A DNA stretch of 64,000 nt from Arthrobacter horti (lineage in GTDB: Bacteria; Actinomycetota; Actinomycetes; Actinomycetales; Micrococcaceae), in assembly GCF_030731045.1 (NCBI RefSeq), contig NZ_JAVALS010000002.1, positions 1 to 64,000 of the forward strand, written 5' to 3'. Position 1 is the first letter of the stretch. Each line of letters opens with the position of its first letter. The notes below the pieces were generated by a model. The model worked only from the letters and a program-made list of their open reading frames with translations. It ran no database searches and was not told the DNA's origin. Below, piece after piece: positions 25,197 through 32,653 of this stretch. The position numbers and the translations under genes were made by a program.

Positions 25197-26156
25197 ATGG
25201 CAAGTCATGCCGTGGTCTTCCTCGTCTTTGACGGGATAAAGCATCTCGACGTCGCCGGGCCCGCCGAAGTCTTCGCGGAAGCCGCTCGCGGGGGCGCGGC
25301 GTACGAACTCAGATACGTGTCGCCGGACGGGCGGGCCGTGGAGACGTCGATCGGCGCACGTCTCGAGGTCGGTGGTGCAGCGAGCGATATCCGGCACGCG
25401 CACACCGTGATCATCCCCGGTGGGGATGCGTTGCCCAGTGCACCCATTCCGCAGGCGTTGCGCGATGCGACCCGAATGCTCGTCGGCACTGGTGATCGGA
25501 TCGCCTCGATTTGCACGGGCGCGTTCCTCCTCGCTTCGGTGGGCGCTCTCGACGGACGTCGTGCGACCACGCACTGGGCGCATACCGCGCTCCTCGCCCG
25601 CATCTGCCCGACTGCCGACGTGCTCCCGGACGCGCTCTTTGTGCAGGATCGGGGGTTGCACACCTCGGCAGGGGTCTCCTCCGGTATCGACCTGGCGCTG
25701 GCGTTGATCGAGGCCGATCACGGGGCGGACCTGGCTCGCCGGGTCGCTCAGCAACTGGTCGTGTACATGCAGCGTCCCGGCGGCCAATCCCAGTTCTCCG
25801 CGTTGCTCGACGTGTCGCGAGGGACTCGGGACAGCGTGCGGCGCGTGATCGAGGCCGTCTCCGCCCACCCCGCAGCCCCTTCCAGCGCGGCGGACCTGGC
25901 GAGGATCGCCGGTGTCAGCACTCGGCACCTGACACGGCTGTTCCTCGCGGAGATCGGCATGACCCCGGCGAAGTACGTCGAGCAGGTGCGCGTGGAGATC
26001 GCGAAAGCGCTGCTGCTGCGGGGTGAGACGGTTGCGAAGACGACGGTGCGCGCAGGTTTCCAGAATCCGGAGACCATGCGGCGCGCCTTCGTCGGTCTCC
26101 TGGGGATGCCGCCGAGCGTATACCGGCAGCGATTCGCGACGACAGTGCGGGACTGA
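25197..26156 (+). CDS. GlxA-family transcriptional regulator (DJ-1/PfpI plus AraC HTH)
   Basis: A 319-residue regulator. The N-terminal DJ-1/PfpI-like domain (about 1-170) has VFLVFDGIKHLDVAGPAEVF, the nucleophile-elbow region ASICTGAFLLASVGALDGRRATTHW and GVSSGIDLALALI. The C-terminal AraC HTH pair (about 215-315) has LARIAGVSTRHLTRLFLAEIGMTPAKYVEQVRVE and AGFQNPETMRRAFVGLLGMPPSVYR. It is divergent from the HD hydrolase. Such proteins sense small metabolites; the ligand here is unknown. A ribosome site is weak at the ATG, so the transcript may be leaderless. Confidence 0.92.
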   Translation: MASHAVVFLVFDGIKHLDVAGPAEVFAEAARGGAAYELRYVSPDGRAVETSIGARLEVGGAASDIRHAHTVIIPGGDALPSAPIPQALRDATRMLVGTGDRIASICTGAFLLASVGALDGRRATTHWAHTALLARICPTADVLPDALFVQDRGLHTSAGVSSGIDLALALIEADHGADLARRVAQQLVVYMQRPGGQSQFSALLDVSRGTRDSVRRVIEAVSAHPAAPSSAADLARIAGVSTRHLTRLFLAEIGMTPAKYVEQVRVEIAKALLLRGETVAKTTVRAGFQNPETMRRAFVGLLGMPPSVYRQRFATTVRD

Positions 26157-26170
26157 GGGAGGATCGAATC

Positions 26171-26317
26171 ATGCCCGACGTGCACGACCAGGGGAAGCCC
26201 GTGCCCATCGAGGCGATGGTGGATTTTGGTCCTCAGTCCACCGCGCGAGCGGCCGATCGCGTGCTGATATGCACGGTTGACCGTGGAGTCCGCACTGATC
26301 GCCCACCGCTGAGCTGA
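26171..26317 (+). CDS. Small hypothetical frame, possibly a truncated gene
   Basis: A 48-residue frame with an excellent ribosome site (GAGGGAGGA, seven to eight bases before the ATG), starting 14 bp after the GlxA-type gene, so it is likely co-transcribed. The sequence contains IEAMVDFGPQSTARAADRVL, which looks like part of a folded protein that stops abruptly. I recognise no family. The good start and short length suggest the surviving N-terminus of a longer gene cut at the right edge of the acquired block. Confidence 0.5.
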   Translation: MPDVHDQGKPVPIEAMVDFGPQSTARAADRVLICTVDRGVRTDRPPLS

Positions 26318-26378
26318 ATCTCATCTCAGTTCTGACATGACCCTCGCCGGACCCCGGCCCCGGGCGTAGGCTCGCGGC

Positions 26379-27110
26379 ATGACGCAGCGAACCCAGCCTC
26401 CGGCACGCTATGACGACCTGCGGGCCGTGTTCATCAACTGCACCCTCAAACCCAGTCCGGAACCCAGCAACACCCAGGGCCTGATGGACCGCGGAATCGC
26501 CCTGATGCGCGCCCAGGGGGTCACCGTGGACACGGTCCGGTTCATCGACCATGACGTCGCCACCGGCGTCTACCCGGACATGCGTGAGCACGGCTGGGCC
26601 ACCGATGCCTGGCCGGAGGAGATCTGGCCGCTGGTCGATGCGGCGGACATCCTGGTGGTGGGCGGCCCGATCTGGCTGGGCGACAACTCCTCCATCACCC
26701 GCAAGCTCATTGAGCGCCTCTATTCGATGAGCGGGCTGTTCAACAGCAAGGGCCAGTACGTCTACTACGGCAAGACCGGCGGCGCCGTCATCACCGGCAA
26801 CGAGGACGGGGTCAAGCACTGTTCCATGTCGATCCTGTACAGCCTTCAGCACATCGGCTTCACCATCCCACCGGCCGCGGATTCCGGATGGATCGGCGCC
26901 ATCGGGCCCGGTCCCAGCTACCTGGACCCGGGTTCGGGCGGCCCGGAGAGCGACTTCACCAACCGCAACACCACCTTCATGACCTGGAACCTCCTGCACA
27001 CCGCGCGGCGTCTCAAGGACGCCGGCGGGCTTCCCGCGTACGGGAACCTGCGAGGCGCATGGAACGACGGCGAGCGGTTCGGCTACGACGCCAACCCCGA
27101 GTACCGCTGA
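26379..27110 (+). CDS. Flavodoxin-fold NAD(P)H-dependent oxidoreductase
   Basis: A 243-residue FMN-binding flavodoxin/NADPH-dependent FMN reductase-family protein. The phosphate loop is near AVFINCTLKPSPEPSNTQGL (residues 15-34), and ILVVGGPIWLGDNSSITRKLIERL near 90-113 is the second FMN contact. Then GKTGGAVITGNEDG near 130-143 gives the third flavin-binding turn. It converges with the siderophore importer operon (27 bp between stops). Ferric-siderophore reduction would fit the neighbour but is not shown, since the gene is on the opposite strand. Confidence 0.85.
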   Translation: MTQRTQPPARYDDLRAVFINCTLKPSPEPSNTQGLMDRGIALMRAQGVTVDTVRFIDHDVATGVYPDMREHGWATDAWPEEIWPLVDAADILVVGGPIWLGDNSSITRKLIERLYSMSGLFNSKGQYVYYGKTGGAVITGNEDGVKHCSMSILYSLQHIGFTIPPAADSGWIGAIGPGPSYLDPGSGGPESDFTNRNTTFMTWNLLHTARRLKDAGGLPAYGNLRGAWNDGERFGYDANPEYR

Positions 27111-27137
27111 GGGCGGGGCCGCAAAGGGAACAGGCCG

Positions 27138-27911
27138 TCAGTGCGTGTACACCGCCGTCGGATGGCAGCCGATGGTGTGCACCGTGACAGGGGTGTCGAA
27201 GACGCTGCTCAGGACCTCTGCGGTCATGGTCTCCTCCACCGTGCCCTCGTGGACCAGGAGCCCGTTGCGCAGGGCCAGGATCCGGTCCGAGTAGGCCGCC
27301 GCGAAGTTCACATCGTGGATCACCAGCACCACGGTCTTGCCCAGCTCGTCCGCGGCCCGGCGTAGCTGCTTCATCATGAGGACCGCGTGTTTCATGTCCA
27401 GATTGTTCAGCGGCTCGTCCAGCAGGATGTAGTCGGTGTCCTGCGCCAGCACCATCGCCACGAAGGCGCGTTGCCGCTGCCCGCCGGAGAGCTGGTCCAG
27501 GAACCGGTCCTGCAACTCCGTGAGGTTCAGGAACTCCAGCGCGGAGTCCACGGCCTCCACGCAGGAAGGCGTCAGCCGCCCCTTCGAGTGAGGGAATCGG
27601 CCCAGCGCCACCAGATCCCGGACCGTCAGCCGGGCGGCCAGGTGGTTCTCCTGCCGCAGGATCGCCACGGTGCGGGCCAGTTCGGAGCTCTTCACGCCCT
27701 TCCCATCCGTTCGGCGAACGTCCAGGCCGCCCACGGACACCGCCCCCGAGTCAGCCTCGGAGAGCCGGCCCAGAATGGTCAGCAGGGTCGACTTGCCCGC
27801 GCCGTTGGGCCCGATCAGGCTGGTCACCCCGCCGCGCGGGATGGTCGCGGAGACGGGGCCGAGGACCCGGGTCTCGCCGTAGTTCTTGGTCACATCAGAA
27901 AAAGAGATCAC
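27138..27911 (-). CDS. Ferric-siderophore ABC importer, ATP-binding protein
   Basis: A 257-residue FepC/FecE-type ATPase. Walker A GPNGAGKST near residues 34-42, the Q-loop near RTVAILRQENHLAARLTV, signature LSGGQRQRA near 138-146, Walker B YILLDEPLNNLD near 155-166, and the switch His in VLVIHDVNFAAAYSD. The GTG start overlaps the stop of the upstream permease (GTGA). The frame continues upstream inside the permease gene, but that part is out of frame with the permease and non-coding. It is the last gene of a four-gene iron uptake operon. Confidence 0.94.
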   Translation of the reverse strand: MISFSDVTKNYGETRVLGPVSATIPRGGVTSLIGPNGAGKSTLLTILGRLSEADSGAVSVGGLDVRRTDGKGVKSSELARTVAILRQENHLAARLTVRDLVALGRFPHSKGRLTPSCVEAVDSALEFLNLTELQDRFLDQLSGGQRQRAFVAMVLAQDTDYILLDEPLNNLDMKHAVLMMKQLRRAADELGKTVVLVIHDVNFAAAYSDRILALRNGLLVHEGTVEETMTAEVLSSVFDTPVTVHTIGCHPTAVYTH

Positions 27912-28921
27912 ACCCGCCCCTTCCGCAGGAGCAGCACCAGGAACACGATGCCGCCCAGGAATTCGATGATCACGGTCAGAAAGCCCGCCGCGTAGAACAC
28001 GTGCTGCATGATGAACTGCCCCGCCACCAGCGTGAACAATCCCAGCAGGAACGCCATGGGCATCACGAAGCGATGCTCGTGACTGCCGGTCAGCTGATAC
28101 GCCAAGGTGGCCACCACGAAGCCGAAGAAGGTCATGGGCCCCACCAGGGCCGTGGAGAACGCCACCATCACGGACACGAGGACGAGCATCAGAGTGAGCT
28201 CGCGCTTGTGATCCACGCCCAGGCTCTGGGCCGTATCCCGGCCGAGCAGCAGCACGTCCAGCCGGTAGCGCCGCAACCACAAGAGCACGGCCACCACGGC
28301 ACACACCCCGAACGCCACGGGCAGGTGGGAGACGTTGACGTCCCCCATCCGGCCGAACAATTTGGCGGAGAGCAGATCATGATCCGTGGGGTTCAGCATG
28401 CGCTGCACGAACACGGCGATCGAGTCGAACGCCAGGCCGAACACCACTCCCACCAGCAGCAGGATGTACAGGCTGCCGTTCCTCCCGGAGAACAGCCAGC
28501 GGTACAGGACGGTCGCGAAGACCACCATGAGCGCCGTCTGGGCCAGGACCTTCCCGATGCCCTCCTGCTGCGCGACGGCCGCTCCGCCGAACACGAACAC
28601 CATCACTGTCTGGGACAGGGTGTACAACGAATCCAGGCCCATGATGGACGGCGTCAGGATGCGGTTTCCCGTGATCGTGTGGAAGACCACGGTGCCCACG
28701 CCCTGCGTGAAAGCCGCGATCACCATGGCCGCCAGCATGGACAGGCGCCCGTCCATCGCGAACCAGAAGGAGCCGCGGATGAACAGGAAAAGGAAGGCGA
28801 CGACGGCGAGCAGCACGGCCGCGGCCATCAGCGCCAGGCGCGCGGCGGGACGCAGCGGTGCGCGCCGTCGTCGTGCCTCCGCGGTGGGAGGCGCGACGAC
28901 GGGGGAGAGGGTGGTGCTCAT
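27908..28921 (-). CDS. Iron-chelate ABC importer permease (FecCD family)
   Basis: A 337-residue BtuC/FecCD-type permease with about nine or ten membrane helices. It retains the family landmarks: GVGTVVFHTITGNRILTPSIMGLDSLYTL in the first third, LLGRDTAQSLGVDHKRELTLMLVLVSVM and LVGPMTFFGFVVATLAYQLTGSHEHRFVMPMAFLLG, the region that contacts the ATPase. It overlaps both neighbours by four bases, indicating coupled translation. An N-terminal charged stretch of about 25 residues precedes helix 1. Confidence 0.93.
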   Translation of the reverse strand: MSTTLSPVVAPPTAEARRRRAPLRPAARLALMAAAVLLAVVAFLFLFIRGSFWFAMDGRLSMLAAMVIAAFTQGVGTVVFHTITGNRILTPSIMGLDSLYTLSQTVMVFVFGGAAVAQQEGIGKVLAQTALMVVFATVLYRWLFSGRNGSLYILLLVGVVFGLAFDSIAVFVQRMLNPTDHDLLSAKLFGRMGDVNVSHLPVAFGVCAVVAVLLWLRRYRLDVLLLGRDTAQSLGVDHKRELTLMLVLVSVMVAFSTALVGPMTFFGFVVATLAYQLTGSHEHRFVMPMAFLLGLFTLVAGQFIMQHVFYAAGFLTVIIEFLGGIVFLVLLLRKGRV

Positions 28922-29907
28922 GCGCGCTCCCTTTCCAGGGCGGGGGCCGCCGCGGTCCGCTGGGCGCGCAGCAGCAAAATGATGAAGACTATGGCGCCGA
29001 GCGCACCGAGGACCACGGACGCGGGGATCTCCATCGGGGCGACGAGGACGCGGCCGATCAGATCGCAGGCGAGCAGGAGCGCGACGCCGGCGGCGACCAC
29101 CCAGGGGAGGTTCCGGCGGAGGTCATCGCCCAGGATCATGGAGACCATGTTCGGCACGATCAAGCCGAGGAACGGGATGAAACCGACCACGACGCTGGTG
29201 ACGCCCGTGGCCAGGGCCACCATGATGACGCCGAGGAACACGACCCGGCGGTAGTTCAGGCCCAGGCCGGTGGCCATGTCCTGGCCCAGGCCGGCCACGG
29301 TGAAGCGATCGGCCACCAGGAAGGCGGCCACGGCGATGCCGGCCACGATCCAGAGGGGTTCGTAGAAGCCCTGCACGATGCCGCTGAAACCGCCTGAACG
29401 CCAGGCGGTGAGCGCCTGCATGAGGTTGAAGGTCCCGGCCAGGTAGGTGGTGGCCGCGCCGACCACGGCTCCGAGCATGATCCCCACCAGGGGGACCACC
29501 ACGGAGGAGCGCAGCCGGATGCGGTCCAGGATGGCCAGGAAGAGCCAGGTCCCCAGGAAGGCGAAGCCCGTGGCGACCAGCATCTTCACCACGGGGGTGG
29601 CCTCCGGGGCGATCAGCAGCACCACGAGCATGCCGAGCCCGGCCCATTGGCTGGTGCCGGCGGTGCTCGGCTCCACGAACTTGTTCTGGGTGACCATCTG
29701 CATGATCACACCGGAGATGCTCATGGCGGCCGCCGCGAAGACCAGCGCGAGGGTGCGGGGGACGCGGGACAGCCAGAACATCTCCTGCGCGGCCGGGTCG
29801 GTGAACAGCTTCGGCAGCGAGATGTCGTAGCCGCCCACCAGGAGGGAGGCGAGCAGCAGGACGGCGACGGCGGCCGCCGTCGCCGTCCTGAAAAGGCGTG
29901 AAGTCAC
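28918..29907 (-). CDS. Iron-chelate ABC importer permease (FecCD family)
   Basis: A 329-residue FecCD permease, partner of the gene that follows. Landmarks: SRVPRTLALVFAAAAMSISGVIMQMVTQNKFVEPSTAG near residues 46-85 and VVGFIPFLGLIVPNMVSMILGDDLRRNLPWVVAAGVALLLACD near 240-283. The GTG start is four bases after the stop of the binding-protein gene. Two different FecCD subunits in tandem indicate a heterodimeric channel. Confidence 0.93.
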   Translation of the reverse strand: MTSRLFRTATAAAVAVLLLASLLVGGYDISLPKLFTDPAAQEMFWLSRVPRTLALVFAAAAMSISGVIMQMVTQNKFVEPSTAGTSQWAGLGMLVVLLIAPEATPVVKMLVATGFAFLGTWLFLAILDRIRLRSSVVVPLVGIMLGAVVGAATTYLAGTFNLMQALTAWRSGGFSGIVQGFYEPLWIVAGIAVAAFLVADRFTVAGLGQDMATGLGLNYRRVVFLGVIMVALATGVTSVVVGFIPFLGLIVPNMVSMILGDDLRRNLPWVVAAGVALLLACDLIGRVLVAPMEIPASVVLGALGAIVFIILLLRAQRTAAAPALERERA

Positions 29908-29911
29908 CGCG

Positions 29912-30916
29912 TTACTTGGCAGCGCCGTTGGACGAGGCGCCGTTGAAGGCCGTGGCGATGTCCTTGAAGACGCTCGTGTAGGCCTGGATGCCTTCGGTCA
30001 GGTAGAAGTCGGCGGGCAGGTGGACGATCTGGTTCTTGGCGAAGAACGGGGTGTCCTTCCAGACGTTGCCGAGGCCCTCGATGACGGACTTGGCGGGCTT
30101 GTACTCCTTGCCGGCCTCGGTGACGGCGGCGTCACGGTCCATGACGATCATCCACTCGGGCTTGGCGGCCGCGACGGTCTCGGGGGAGAGGCCGGAATTG
30201 TTGTGGACGGAGTCGGACTTCAGCTTGCCGTCGTCCTGAGCGAAGACGTCCTTGAGGTTGACGCCGTCCAGGAGGGTGCCGATGCGGCCGGCGCCATTGT
30301 CGATCGTGCCGCCGGAGGAGTTGGCCAGGAAGACGGTCTCGCCGTGGGTGGCCTTCTTGGCGTCCGCGATGGCGGAGTCCAGGTCAGCCACGATCTTTTG
30401 CGCCGTCTCCTTCTTGTCCAGGATGTCGCCCAGGGCGAGGGTCTGCTTCTTCAGGCCGTCCAGGTAGGAGGCGCCGTCCTTGTCGCTGGGGGCGATGTCC
30501 ACCACGGGGGCGATCTTGCTGAGCTTCTCCGTGTGGCTGGCGAAGCGGTAGCCGCCGATGATCAGATCCGGCTGGGCTTCGCTGATGTTCTCGAACTTTG
30601 GTTCACGGTGGCTGCCGGCATCCTTGATGTCCGCGTTGGAGGCCCAGTCCTGGTAGCCGTCCTTGGGCAGGAGCGGCTTGGCGACGGCGACGGGCTGCAC
30701 GCCGAAGGCCTTCAGGGTGGCGAACGAGGTGTTGTCCAGGGCGGCGATGCGGGCCGGCTTGGTCTTGACGTCCATGGCTCCGTTGTTGGTCTGGATGGAG
30801 ACCGTGGCGGCGGCGCCGTCCGCGGCCTTGGTGCCCTCGGTGTTTCCGCAGGCCGAGAGCCCGATGAGTGCTGCGACCAGGGCCGTTCCCGTGGCGAGGG
30901 TCTTCAAACGTGACAA
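29912..30916 (-). CDS. Siderophore ABC importer substrate-binding lipoprotein
   Basis: A 334-residue FepB/FhuD/CeuE-type binding protein. The lipobox LSAC follows a hydrophobic core (TGTALVAALIG), placing the lipid-anchored Cys near residue 23. The domain includes KTKPARIAALDNTSFATLKAFGV, QPDLIIGGYRFASHTEKLSKIAPVVDI and a helical backbone. The start is TTG at 30916, chosen because GGAGGAA lies seven bases upstream and the signal peptide begins there; a longer frame reaches 30979 but crosses the promoter. It is the first gene of the iron operon, behind an IdeR-like box. Confidence 0.92.
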   Translation of the reverse strand: MSRLKTLATGTALVAALIGLSACGNTEGTKAADGAAATVSIQTNNGAMDVKTKPARIAALDNTSFATLKAFGVQPVAVAKPLLPKDGYQDWASNADIKDAGSHREPKFENISEAQPDLIIGGYRFASHTEKLSKIAPVVDIAPSDKDGASYLDGLKKQTLALGDILDKKETAQKIVADLDSAIADAKKATHGETVFLANSSGGTIDNGAGRIGTLLDGVNLKDVFAQDDGKLKSDSVHNNSGLSPETVAAAKPEWMIVMDRDAAVTEAGKEYKPAKSVIEGLGNVWKDTPFFAKNQIVHLPADFYLTEGIQAYTSVFKDIATAFNGASSNGAAK

Positions 30917-30986
30917 AGCGTTCCTCCAAGTGCGAGTGATTAGGCAACAAAAATGTTTCGTTATGCGCCAAAAACACACGCTATAG

Positions 30987-31005
30987 GAAGGTAAGGCTTA
31001 CCTCA
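30987..31005. promoter_or_regulatory. IdeR/DtxR-type iron box
   Basis: GAAGGTAAGGCTTACCTCA matches the 19-bp IdeR/DtxR consensus (TWAGGTWAGSCTWACCTWA) at nearly all core positions, with a near-perfect AGGTAAG-CTTACCT palindrome. It lies 71 bp before the TTG start of the siderophore-binding gene, where -35-like TTGAGG and -10-like TATAGC on the minus strand flank it. Repression when iron is sufficient is the expected behaviour. Confidence 0.85.
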
Positions 31006-31126
31006 ACTTAAGTGGCCGAGGTCATGGGTGGGCCAAGTGCCCCGCATCGAGCCGCCAGTTGATCGCAGTCGCAGCGCGCGGCACTGCGATTAAGTGACGT
31101 TTCGGGGAAGGGGAGGCGGGGAGAGT

Positions 31127-31537
31127 TCAGATGGCGTGCGGCGGGCGGATGGACCCCGCCGTCACGGCCTCGGCCGGGTCGGAGCCCAGCTGGATGATGC
31201 GGTTCGCGCCGTCCACGTGGACCACGCTCGGCACGAACGCCTTGGCCTCTTCCGTGGTCATCTGGCCGTAGCTCATGAGGATCACGGTGTCGCCCACGTG
31301 CACCAGGTGCGCCGCGGCGCCGTTGATCCCGATCACCCCGGAACCGCGCTCGCCGGCGATCGTGTACGTCTCCAGACGGGACCCGTTCGTCACGTCCACG
31401 ATCGACACCAGCTCGCCCGGCAGGATGTCGGACGCCTCCAGCAGGTCGAGGTCCACCGTCACCGAACCCACGTAGTGGAGATCGGCGTGCGTGACCGTGG
31501 CCCGGTGGATCTTGGACTTGAACATCGTGCGCAACAT
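31127..31537 (-). CDS. panD: Aspartate 1-decarboxylase
   Basis: A pyruvoyl enzyme that makes beta-alanine from aspartate for pantothenate and coenzyme A. It has 136 residues, the family length. Self-cleavage occurs between Gly24 and Ser25 (HYVGSVTVD), giving the pyruvoyl beta/alpha chains; the other active-site residues K9, Y22, R54 and Y58 are all present. No other pan genes are adjacent. Its 3' end faces the promoter region of the iron operon on the same strand, so readthrough from panD into that operon is conceivable. Confidence 0.96.
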   Translation of the reverse strand: MLRTMFKSKIHRATVTHADLHYVGSVTVDLDLLEASDILPGELVSIVDVTNGSRLETYTIAGERGSGVIGINGAAAHLVHVGDTVILMSYGQMTTEEAKAFVPSVVHVDGANRIIQLGSDPAEAVTAGSIRPPHAI

Positions 31538-31600
31538 AGCGCCTCAAGTCTACGCCGATCGCCGCGCCTCCGGATCGGCCGGCCCGGTCAGCCGACCGGA

Positions 31601-32341
31601 TCAGCTCAGAATCTCCCGCAGCCATCCGGCGTCGCGCTCCAGGGCCTCCGGCGCGTCCTCCGGCACGAACTCGAACATCACGTCCACCGGCTTCCCGGCC
31701 TCCTGTAGCACCTCCATCGCCCCGCGCCAGAGCCCCTCCCGTGCCTCCAGCGGCAGGCGCGCGTCGAACGGCCACCAGGAGAAGCAGTGCACGCCCCGCA
31801 GCCAGGGCAGCAGCGCCCGCAGGTGCCGCAGCGCGTCGTCGTCGGGCTGGTCCACGTTCGGCTGCCAGTACACCCCCACGTTCTCCCGGCCGACCTCCCG
31901 TAGTAGCTCAAGCGTGCTATCAAGCGTGTCCGTCAGCGTGTTGCGGTGATACTCCAGTGCGACGACGACGCCGGGCGCGGCCGCGTCGGCCGTCTCCCGC
32001 AGATTGCGGATCACCTCAGTCCGGTGGGCCGGGCTGGAAGCGTCACTGCCGCGTGCCCCGGCCCACACCCTGACCCGTGGCGCCCCCAGAGCCCGCGCCA
32101 CATCCAGCGTCGGTTCGAAACCCCCGCCGCCCTCGGCCCGGTAGTACGACCCCAGTGACAGCACTCTCTGCCCCGCATCGCGCGTCGCGTCCCGGACCTT
32201 CCCGGCCGTCCACGGATCCGGGCAGTGCACGTCCGAGCCCCACTCGACCCCCTCCAGGCCTGCCCGCGCGGCCGCGGCGAGCACGCCGTCCACGTCCAGC
32301 TGCCGGAAGGTGACGGAACACAGGCCCAGGGTGATGCTCAT
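31601..32341 (-). CDS. TIM-barrel sugar-phosphate isomerase/epimerase-like protein
   Basis: A 246-residue xylose-isomerase-like barrel (AP endonuclease family 2 fold). Features: LGLCSVTFRQLDVDGVLAAAARAGLEGVEWGSDVH at strand/helix 1, VRVWAGARGSD, VVVALEYHRNTLTDT with a probable metal-binding Glu near residue 126, VGVYWQPNVDQP and GVHCFSW near the later strands. The usual metal ligands (Glu, Asp, His, Glu) appear to be present. The substrate is unknown. It precedes panD by about 60 bp on the same strand and may share its transcript, though no functional link is evident. Confidence 0.8.
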   Translation of the reverse strand: MSITLGLCSVTFRQLDVDGVLAAAARAGLEGVEWGSDVHCPDPWTAGKVRDATRDAGQRVLSLGSYYRAEGGGGFEPTLDVARALGAPRVRVWAGARGSDASSPAHRTEVIRNLRETADAAAPGVVVALEYHRNTLTDTLDSTLELLREVGRENVGVYWQPNVDQPDDDALRHLRALLPWLRGVHCFSWWPFDARLPLEAREGLWRGAMEVLQEAGKPVDVMFEFVPEDAPEALERDAGWLREILS

Positions 32342-32477
32342 GCTTCCAGGCTAGCCAGCAGCGCTCGGGCCGTCTTGTCTTGACAGCGTGATCCGCACAT
32401 TCCCGCACGCCTGTGAGCTGGATCGCAGCCATTCCGCCGAATCGAGAGTTCACTTCTGTTCGTGCGTGACCGGCCCA

Positions 32478-32515
32478 GGTGAACCTCGTTCAAATTCGGT
32501 GAACCTTCCGTGAAC
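32478..32515. promoter_or_regulatory. PHO-box-like direct repeats (PhoP site candidate)
   Basis: Three GTGAAC half-sites occur at 32478 (GGTGAAC), 32498 (GGTGAAC) and 32509 (CGTGAAC), with TTCAAATTC between the first two. The last two are exactly 11 bp apart, the spacing of actinobacterial PhoP repeats (GTTCACC read on the minus strand). The array lies about 140 bp before a large secreted phosphoesterase gene, where phosphate-starvation control would make sense. The rest of the 312-bp gap (32342-32653) shows no gene. Confidence 0.55.
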
Positions 32516-32653
32516 TTGTACATACAGCGGTGTGGACTCCGGCATGTCGGAATCGGCCGCCGGGAAGAGTGTTGAGGCGGGCCGTCCCCCTCGGCCCGGC
32601 ACCCTTCCCCGGCAGGCCGCCCACCGCACGCCTGCCCCACAGTGAGGACAAGC

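Noticed and set aside
25197..26156. Isonitrile hydratase (DJ-1/PfpI enzyme) to pair with the NfdA-like amidohydrolase
   Set aside because: The protein carries a full AraC helix-turn-helix pair and sits 13 kb away with other genes, so it is a GlxA-type regulator.
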